Below, in pieces: positions 31,654 to 37,819 of a stretch of 37,819 bases of DNA. The notes beneath the pieces are model-generated. The model was not told where the DNA came from. It saw nothing but the letters and a program-made list of their open reading frames with translations, and searched no databases. This DNA is from an uncultured Flavobacteriaceae bacterium (GTDB taxonomy: Bacteria; Bacteroidota; Bacteroidia; Flavobacteriales; Flavobacteriaceae), in assembly GCA_947500445.1 (NCBI GenBank), contig CANMSB010000040.1:1-37819 (forward strand), read 5' to 3'. Position 1 is the first letter of the stretch; the number at the start of each line of letters is the position of its first letter. A program made the position numbers and the translations under genes.

Positions 31654-34101
31654 TTAAAGGCCAAGACGATACAATAGTAGTGTATTGCTATCTTTCTTAA
31701 CGGCAAGCAACAGTTTGGAGTCCCGTTTGGTCGTAGAAAGGGCGATACTACCATTTCCGTAAACCGGAAAATCGGAAATAGCGCGGCCCTGGTTGTCGAA
31801 CAGGTATGTATTTTGATTTTGAATATCGGTAACGGAAACATAAAGCTCGTCCTTGATTGAGAATAGTTTCGGTACGGTATAGATGCCCAAATCAAGTGTA
31901 ATGGTTTTTCCGTTGATATGCAGCTCATTATCGTTTTGGTACACCAGGGAATTTTGGCTTCCCGTTGATCCGTGGTCGGTGTTGAGTGAAAGATCGGTGC
32001 GGGTGTGTTCTCCGTTCGGCGCTATTTGGTGCAGTACCCCTTTAGCATCGGAGAAGGTGAAACGATCTTTATGCATAAATACGGGGTTGCCGGAAAATTC
32101 GAATTTTTTGGAAACCGGCACCCTTACTTTTCCAGTTCTGCTCAAAATTTTTAGGCTGCCATCGGCCAATTGAAATACAATATGGTCCTTGTTTCCGATA
32201 ACCAGGTGTTGTGGTGTACCGATTACGGGGCTCTTGGCCTTACGATAGGTAAACCCGGATACGTCTTTACCGGCTCGGTCGAACATAAAAATGCGTTCCC
32301 CTTGGGTAACCACAAAGCGGTATTCCTTGTTGTTCTCATAGTCAAATACGGCCAAGGGGTTTAGGTTCCCTCCTTCAAACGACCTACTGAGTCCATCCAC
32401 CGATTTGCCGTTTCGGTCGAGGACTATCAACTGTCGGTCTGTGGTAAAAGCGAGCTGTAGCCTTCCGTTTTTGAAGAGGTCTACCTGATGTATGCGCCCC
32501 TGTATTTGTCCGTCCAGCTGTTTCTTCCATAGAATTTCACCTTTTTCCGATATTAAATACAAGCGGTTTAGATTATCCTGTACCACAATTTCCCTGCTTT
32601 TGTCGGTATGGTTGAGGACCAATTGCGGGGTCATACTGAATTCATCTTCCAGGGCAATGGTAATAGGTTTCGATAAGGGCTCTTTCAGGGTTCCGTCCTT
32701 TTGACGTACCGTAATGTCGGTTAAAAAGAAATCGCCTTCCGCCACTAACTGTGCCGTTACAAAATTCCCTTTGAACATGAAATGTTGACCCTTTGTATGT
32801 GCGTCCTTCATGAGCTGCCCATCCAACAGTTGTTGCATGTAGGATGCATTCCCGACAAACAGAATGCTTGCGGTGGAAGCGATCCTTTCGCTCATAAGGG
32901 TGTAAGCGGGCGATCGGTCAAAAGTATTTCCGTTTTTAAAAGCGCTTATGCTTTCCTCCAAGAGTTCTTTATGGGGCGAGAATAGAAAGGCATTGTCCAA
33001 AATCGTATAGTAACCGGCATTAAAATCGGTGACCAAAGGTGTTAGGGACATATTCAAAAAGTCGGTTTGGGTGAGCTTAAAAATAGGATTGCCCTGATAT
33101 TCGTATCCATTTTGTCGAATGTTGCCTAAAAAATCGGACAAGGTTTCCGACCCATAGGTATTCAACACCACTGCTTTTTTATTCTTTTTAAAGATGACAC
33201 CTACTTCTTCTACTGCGTTGAAAATAGGGTCTTGGGTACTTTGCAGTGAAGTATAATGTTGTCGGTTGGTGCTAAAACGCTCAAAATCGGCAAAGGAATA
33301 CGATAGTATGGCATCACTACTGGAAGGGGCAAAACCGGCCGCAGTGTTGGGAAGGGGAGCGGTATTTTTAAAAAGCCCCAAAAAATCGGTAACTGAAGTA
33401 TCCGATACGGCAATACCCTCCAGGCGAAGTTCGGAAGGCGACGATGCAAGATCGAGCGACATCCATTTGCCAAAGCTTTTAAGATCTAATGTTGTTTCGC
33501 TACCAAATATTTGGGATAGTAAGGTGTCCTGTTCGTGTAGGGAAAAGAGAAGGTTTAGGGGCAGTCTTTCATTGGAAGTGGCATACAGCTTTTTGAAAAT
33601 CGGGTTTGGTTTCTGTTCCGCCTGCAATAGGGCCGCTGAAATAAGAGCTTTTTCCGATGCGACCAATACTACGGAATTGGAGCGGGTGGCATAAACGTCA
33701 GCACCTTCAAGGCTGTGTTTTAAAATGCTGCCCTCCTTGGGGGTAAAAAGTTTTTCGGGCGTAGTTGCGGTACTGTCATTGGGGTTTTCTTTGGCGGTTT
33801 CACCGATGTAGAGTACCTCGCCCGAAGGGGTGAAAACCAGAAGACATTTAGCGCTCAGGGATGCAATTTGTAACAGTTCGATTTTTGGCAACACCTTTGC
33901 CAGGGGTATCTTGTCGTTCAGGTTCCGAAGAAAAAAGTTATTGGAAATACTGTCCCGTAGGTACCCAAGGTCGTTTATCATTAAAACCAAACTACTGTTC
34001 GGGGGAATGTAGCGGTGGTGTTCGGTAGTTTTTTGGGAATAATCGGTAGCACAGCCGAAGGCGAGTACGAAACAGACCAAAAGCGATAATACCCGTATCA
34101 T
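31654..34101 (-). CDS. Large lipoprotein with C-terminal beta-propeller-like half
   Basis: 815 residues. The lipobox is LAFGC (Cys17). The N-terminal half (40-440) has mixed alpha/beta character, with the typical opening HHRYIPPNSSLVLMINDLGY and repeated VLVASEKALISAALLQ / DNAFLFSPHKELLEESI-type units. It resembles proteins annotated as DUF3352-like. The second half (500-810) carries repeated four-strand units such as LYLISEKGEILWKKQLDGQI, LIVLDRNGKSVDGLSRSF, IFMFDRAGKDVSGFTYRK and LKILSRTGKVRVPVSK, each with a D/R-x-G-K turn, which suggests a propeller. It lies upstream of a gap before rnhB on the same strand. The function is unknown. A CAAAGGTA (minus strand TACCTTTG, 34117-34124) is a possible -7 box. 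Confidence 0.85.
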   Translation of the reverse strand: MIRVLSLLVCFVLAFGCATDYSQKTTEHHRYIPPNSSLVLMINDLGYLRDSISNNFFLRNLNDKIPLAKVLPKIELLQIASLSAKCLLVFTPSGEVLYIGETAKENPNDSTATTPEKLFTPKEGSILKHSLEGADVYATRSNSVVLVASEKALISAALLQAEQKPNPIFKKLYATSNERLPLNLLFSLHEQDTLLSQIFGSETTLDLKSFGKWMSLDLASSPSELRLEGIAVSDTSVTDFLGLFKNTAPLPNTAAGFAPSSSDAILSYSFADFERFSTNRQHYTSLQSTQDPIFNAVEEVGVIFKKNKKAVVLNTYGSETLSDFLGNIRQNGYEYQGNPIFKLTQTDFLNMSLTPLVTDFNAGYYTILDNAFLFSPHKELLEESISAFKNGNTFDRSPAYTLMSERIASTASILFVGNASYMQQLLDGQLMKDAHTKGQHFMFKGNFVTAQLVAEGDFFLTDITVRQKDGTLKEPLSKPITIALEDEFSMTPQLVLNHTDKSREIVVQDNLNRLYLISEKGEILWKKQLDGQIQGRIHQVDLFKNGRLQLAFTTDRQLIVLDRNGKSVDGLSRSFEGGNLNPLAVFDYENNKEYRFVVTQGERIFMFDRAGKDVSGFTYRKAKSPVIGTPQHLVIGNKDHIVFQLADGSLKILSRTGKVRVPVSKKFEFSGNPVFMHKDRFTFSDAKGVLHQIAPNGEHTRTDLSLNTDHGSTGSQNSLVYQNDNELHINGKTITLDLGIYTVPKLFSIKDELYVSVTDIQNQNTYLFDNQGRAISDFPVYGNGSIALSTTKRDSKLLLAVKKDSNTLLLYRLGL

Positions 34102-34324
34102 GAAAAAGGTTTGCTACAAAGGTATAGGAAGTAACTGCTCATTTTTTTTGATGGGGCGATTTTTTATCCGGCTTTTACCTAGGTTTTGCAGTAACACATC
34201 TTGATCAGGGGCGAAAACGCATTAAAACCAAATGTTTTCCAAGTTTGGTCATAACATCATTACGCTTAGGGTTTTCGTATAAGCAAATAGTTGCTGCCGC
34301 TATATTGCGGTTTAAGCAGTTTGC

Positions 34325-34921
34325 TCATATCTCCAATGAAAGTTGTTCCGGTAGCAGTCGAAAGCTCTTGCGGTGATACTTTGTTACCCCGTGTTTTCGA
34401 ATGGCGGCACGATGCTCTTTGGTAGGATATCCTTTATTTTTCTTCCAATTGTACATGGGGAACTCCTCATGAATTTTTTCCATGTAGGCATCCCGATACG
34501 TTTTCGCCAATACCGAGGCCCCCGCAATGCTCATAAACTTACTATCGCCTTTTACGATGCATTCGAACGGTATTTTTTGGTATGGTTTAAATCGGTTTCC
34601 ATCAACGATGAGGTGCTCGGGTTTTTTATCCAGTTGATCGATGGCATGGTGCATCGCTAAAATAGAGGCGTTTAAAATATTGATCTTATCGATCGTTTTC
34701 GGATACACGTGGGCCACCCCAAAACAAACGGCCTCTTTTTCCAGTAAGGGTAACAACGCCAATCTTTTGGTTTCCGAGAGCAGTTTGGAATCGTTGAGAA
34801 TGTCGTTGGAAAAGCTATTGGGCAACATAAGGGCCGCCGCGGTTACCGGTCCGGCAAGGCAACCCCGTCCCGCCTCATCGGTACCTGCTTCGTTTTCGGA
34901 TTTTAAGAAGAGTTGTAACAT
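34325..34921 (-). CDS. rnhB: Ribonuclease HII
   Basis: 198 residues from the ATG at 34919-34921 ([20 protein letters not shown]). The frame extends 33 codons upstream, but those residues are not part of the family and overlap the divergent promoter region, so I choose the shorter start. The catalytic Asp15-Glu16 in [27 protein letters not shown] and the third acidic residue in HLIVDGNRF, plus the C-terminal VTKYHRKSF, are all present. RNase HII removes RNA from RNA-DNA hybrids and ribonucleotides from DNA. It is divergent from the porin gene, with 132 bases between. Confidence 0.96.
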   Translation of the reverse strand: MLQLFLKSENEAGTDEAGRGCLAGPVTAAALMLPNSFSNDILNDSKLLSETKRLALLPLLEKEAVCFGVAHVYPKTIDKINILNASILAMHHAIDQLDKKPEHLIVDGNRFKPYQKIPFECIVKGDSKFMSIAGASVLAKTYRDAYMEKIHEEFPMYNWKKNKGYPTKEHRAAIRKHGVTKYHRKSFRLLPEQLSLEI

Positions 34922-35053
34922 GGAATGCCATCCAAATTTAAACGAAGATACTTTTTTGCCGGGACAGCTTATGGTCCTATCAAGAACTTCTTGCAAACTT
35001 TCACATTTAATTACGAACAAAAAAAATTAACTTTACCCGCCTAATAACGGTCA

Positions 35054-37060
35054 ATGAAATATTATCTCCTTTGTTTTTTACTCCTAATGGGAGCGGTATC
35101 GTTAGCACAAGAAGAGGGACTTCCGCCACCGCGGGAAACGGATAGCTTGGGAAATGACCGGAAATCCGGTCCGAAACCATTCGGAAAGAATCCCGAGGAT
35201 TCCAAGGCGCCCGAAGTGACGATCAAGGACTACAAGATCATTTCGCATGCCAGGGATACCGTTTTTTTGGATACTACGTTGACCATACAAAAAGAATATC
35301 GTTATAATTATCTAAGACGCGACGATTTTGAATTGATGCCTTTTGCGAACGTGGGACAGCCCTACAATAGTCTGGGAGTCAATTTTGAGCGTAAACAGCT
35401 GTACCCTGCCATGGGAGCGATCGCAAAACATTTCAACTACGCTGAAATACAGGACATCGATTACTATAATGTAGCGACCCCGATGACCGACATCATGTTC
35501 AAAACAACGTTTGAACAAGGACAGCTTTTGGATGCGCTGTTGGCTTTTAACACTTCTCGAAGGTTGAATTTTTCGATAGCCTATAAAGGGTTCCGTTCTT
35601 TGGGCAAATACCGTTTCAACCAATCGCAATCCGGGAACTTTCGGACCACCACAAACTATGAGAGCAAAAACAAAAGATACCTTTTAAGGGCGCACATCGC
35701 TGCCCAAAATATAGAAACGGAAGAGAACGGGGGGCTTGTTTCCGCTGATGATCAGTTTGTCAACGGGGGAGCCGATTTTTCGGATAGGGCCAGGGTGGAA
35801 ATACGCTTTGACGACGCAAACAATAGAATTCTGGGGAAGCGTTACTATCTTGACCATCGATACAAACTGGTGCGAAAACAAAAAGATTCCAGTAAAGTGG
35901 AAAAGACTTCCTTGGCTATTGGGCACGAGTTCAACTACGAAACCAAATTCTATCGATACGATCAAGAGGTACAAGATGCCTTTTATGGAGATGGTATCGT
36001 TTCGGAAATAGATGACCGCGCGTCCTTAAAAACAATGTACAATCAGTTTAATGCCACCTTTTACAATGCTACCTTGGGTCGGTTGGAAGGAAACCTTAGC
36101 CTGTACAACTATAATTATTTTTTCAATAGCATTTTGATTACGGACGACGGACGTGTGGAAAATCAGCTGAAAGGGGAAGAGATCGCTATTGGGGCGGATT
36201 ATGAAAAACGGATCGGAGGTTTTGACATTGAAGGTGCGTTCCGGTATACCATATCCGGGAGATTGACCGGAAACCTTCTCGATGCGTCTGCAGGGTATCG
36301 TATAAATGAGAACAATCGGTTTCGATTTATGGTCCATTCCTCGGCCAACTTGCCCAATTTTAATTTTTTATTGTACCAGAGCGACTACTTGAATTACAAC
36401 TGGCAGAACGATGAACGGTTCGAAAACGAGCGGGTCAATAGCTTTCAATTCGATCTGGAATCCAAGTTGTTTGGAAACCTAAGCGCGAAATATACACGAT
36501 TGGATAACTACGCCTATTTTGCTCCGGATACCGATGCCGCTTCGGCGGAACAGATAGAAGCGGGTCTTGACAATGCTTTTATCAAACCGTTTCAAGAAAC
36601 GAACAGTATCAATTATATAAAAGTAAAGTACAATAAGGAGTTCAAGCTAGGCAAGTTCGCCTTGAACAATACGGTAATGTACCAGAACGTTACCCAAACG
36701 AACCAGGTGTTGAACGTTCCTCAGTTGGTCACTAGAAATACCTTATACTTCTCATCGGAGGTTTTTAAGAAGGCGATGTACATTCAGACGGGCATTCATT
36801 TCAAATACTTCAGCGCTTATAATATGAACGGTTATAATCCGGTCCTCGGGGAATTCTATCTTCAAAATGAAACGGAGCTTGGAGGATATCCGCTAATGGA
36901 TTTTTTCATTAATGCAAGGGTCCAGCAGACGCGCATTTATCTAAAAGCCGAACATTTTAATTCCTCCCTGGGCGAAACCAGCGAATTTTTTGCTGCGCCT
37001 AATTACCCTTATCGCGATTTTGTAATTCGTTTCGGGTTGGTCTGGAACTTCTTTTCTTAG
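35054..37060 (+). CDS. Putative outer-membrane porin (Porin_10 family)
   Basis: 668 residues. After a signal peptide (MKYYLLCFLLLMGAVSLAQ) and a Pro/Lys-rich linker (20-60), the protein contains the typical start of Bacteroidota Porin_10 proteins: TIKDYKIISHARDTVFLDTT, YNYLRRDDFELMPFANVGQP and YFNYAEIQDIDYY-like motifs. The remaining 500 residues are alternating aromatic beta strands ending in a terminal Phe (FVIRFGLVWNFFS). Porin_10 members are predicted large barrels for small-molecule passage. Possible promoter elements (TTAACTTTAC, just before 35040) precede it. A long palindromic element starts on the last two bases of its stop codon, so transcription of the gene probably reads into or ends in it. 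Confidence 0.9.
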   Translation: MKYYLLCFLLLMGAVSLAQEEGLPPPRETDSLGNDRKSGPKPFGKNPEDSKAPEVTIKDYKIISHARDTVFLDTTLTIQKEYRYNYLRRDDFELMPFANVGQPYNSLGVNFERKQLYPAMGAIAKHFNYAEIQDIDYYNVATPMTDIMFKTTFEQGQLLDALLAFNTSRRLNFSIAYKGFRSLGKYRFNQSQSGNFRTTTNYESKNKRYLLRAHIAAQNIETEENGGLVSADDQFVNGGADFSDRARVEIRFDDANNRILGKRYYLDHRYKLVRKQKDSSKVEKTSLAIGHEFNYETKFYRYDQEVQDAFYGDGIVSEIDDRASLKTMYNQFNATFYNATLGRLEGNLSLYNYNYFFNSILITDDGRVENQLKGEEIAIGADYEKRIGGFDIEGAFRYTISGRLTGNLLDASAGYRINENNRFRFMVHSSANLPNFNFLLYQSDYLNYNWQNDERFENERVNSFQFDLESKLFGNLSAKYTRLDNYAYFAPDTDAASAEQIEAGLDNAFIKPFQETNSINYIKVKYNKEFKLGKFALNNTVMYQNVTQTNQVLNVPQLVTRNTLYFSSEVFKKAMYIQTGIHFKYFSAYNMNGYNPVLGEFYLQNETELGGYPLMDFFINARVQQTRIYLKAEHFNSSLGETSEFFAAPNYPYRDFVIRFGLVWNFFS

Positions 37061-37220
37061 AAGTGATTTAAACTTTTTGGATTGAAGCGAAAATTCATGA
37101 TTTTTTGCTCTTTTGAAGCCTTTTTTGAGTTGCATAGCAGGGCTACGGAAAGAAAAAAAGTCGAAAAAAGTGTGAAAAAGCATCATTTTTTAGCCAATTG
37201 GAAAAGTTTAAACCACTTCT
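37059..37220. repeat. 162-bp long palindromic element, copy B
   Basis: The outer arms AGAAGTGATTTAAACTTT and AAAGTTTAAACCACTTCT (37059-37076 and 37203-37220) pair at 17 of 18 positions plus one wobble. Inside, it shares ATTGAAGCGAAAATT (37081), CTTTTTTGAGTTGCATAGCA (37119) with GGGCTACGG, and ATTTTTTAGCCAATT (37185) with copy A. The whole can fold into a single 80-bp imperfect hairpin with the tip TAGC-AGG-GCTA. The left end lies within the porin stop codon. Confidence 0.85.
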
Positions 37221-37635
37221 TAGGCAAAACTGAAAATTATATTGGGTAGCTGCCCAAAAACGCTTTTTTGGTCACCTTTGCTCTAAAAATGGTATAGCAT
37301 GCTGTTTTTGAGTTGAATACTGTTGAAATTGCGCGTTCTCCCCTTTCTTTGTACGATTAAGCCTCTGGGTTATTTTAAAAAGATTGCCATTATTTTTTAG
37401 GAAGAGGGATTTGTTGCCTTTGTTTGGTCGGATTGGGGAAAGTTATAGGGATTTTGTTCATTTCCAACAGGTTATATTTCTGAGGAAACAATTAGGATAC
37501 TAATGGGGTAATGTCGGACAGCGACCTTTTCAAAAACGATTAATTTTTTTTAAATTTTATTTCGGATTTAATATATTGATTTTCAATTGATTGTTGAATT
37601 TTTTAAAAACCTTTTCAAAAAAAAGTGCCTAGGTA
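37221..37635 (+). other. AT-rich region upstream of an rRNA-type promoter
   Basis: No coding frame is visible. The last 120 bases (37530-37630) are very rich in A and T runs and may act as an upstream activating (UP-like) stretch for the promoter that follows. A lone ATGGTATAGCATG at about 37289-37301 shares ATGGTAT with the palindromic family. Confidence 0.5.
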
Positions 37636-37666
37636 TTGTGTAAGCAAAAAAACCCTCTTATATTTG
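37636..37666 (+). promoter_or_regulatory. Strong flavobacterial promoter, probably of an rRNA operon
   Basis: TTGT (37636-37639), a 19-bp spacer and TATATTTG (37659-37666) match the flavobacterial consensus closely; the start site should be about 37672 near CACCCGC. Confidence 0.75.
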
Positions 37667-37819
37667 CACCCGCTTTGGCACTGAGGCGTGATAATGAAGA
37701 GAGGGCCGAGCGAGTTTCCGGACGGATAATTTGGGCCGGATAATAGGAGTTCATTGACATATTGTAAAGACAACGAATAACCGATGGGAGCTACTCCTAT
37801 CGGAACCTTTTCCCTTCTT
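37667..37819 (+). ncRNA. Leader of a probable 16S-23S-5S rRNA operon (partial)
   Basis: The transcribed region after the promoter has no reading frame. At 37749-37764 it contains GTTCATTGACATATTG, closely resembling the boxA-type GTTCTTTGACAT antitermination motif that precedes 16S genes in Bacteroidota. CCCTCTT (37653) and AAGAGAGGG (about 37697) could pair. The 16S gene would begin shortly beyond the right edge. If it is not an rRNA operon, a tRNA or other stable RNA leader is the alternative. Confidence 0.6.

Overview
The window reads as a chromosomal segment of a marine-type Flavobacteriaceae bacterium (Bacteroidota). The evidence is the mid-40s GC content by eye, sigma-A-like promoters of the flavobacterial form TTTG-N17-21-TAnnTTTG (clearest at 37636-37666), TTG starts, weak use of Shine-Dalgarno sites, and protein families typical of the group: a long aromatic amino acid hydroxylase, LysRS with a C-terminal extension, Porin_10, DUF4136, DUF4890, DUF5522, and periplasmic-TPR histidine kinases with LytTR partners. 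The genus cannot be fixed from the sequence alone.

Left part (1-11.8 kb): mostly housekeeping and envelope genes. They are a HExxH lipoprotein metalloprotease, phhA divergent from an Lrp/AsnC regulator, a Trp/Gly-rich DUF4136 lipoprotein, DUF5522, a tiny HExxH membrane protein, a PLP-dependent ACC deaminase/D-cysteine desulfhydrase-like enzyme coupled to a LysM glucosaminidase, hemL, and a MarR operon controlling two polytopic membrane proteins behind a perfect 34-bp palindrome.

Middle part (11.8-17 kb): an accessory, eroded stretch. It has a 105-bp direct repeat present twice, an IS66-like transposase relic, a DoxX/outer-membrane-protein/AraC operon whose AraC gene is split by a frameshift, and two copies of a family of long palindromic elements (a third lies at 37.1 kb).

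17.1-21.6 kb: a compact ribosomal-peptide locus. It comprises a LanC-type lanthionine cyclase, a LytTR response regulator, a divergent histidine kinase with periplasmic TPRs, and a 70-residue precursor with a double-glycine leader and a Cys-rich core. No LanB dehydratase, protease or transporter is present in the window. This is the best candidate for an undescribed system.

Right part (21.7-37.8 kb): a large DUF5117-type zinc metalloprotease, a small secreted repeat protein, a DASS transporter, lysS, a Pmp3 peptide, a lipoprotein coupled to lipB, a TapB-like secreted protein, a large lipoprotein, rnhB and a Porin_10 protein. The window ends inside what looks like the promoter and leader of an rRNA operon; the 16S gene itself lies beyond the edge.
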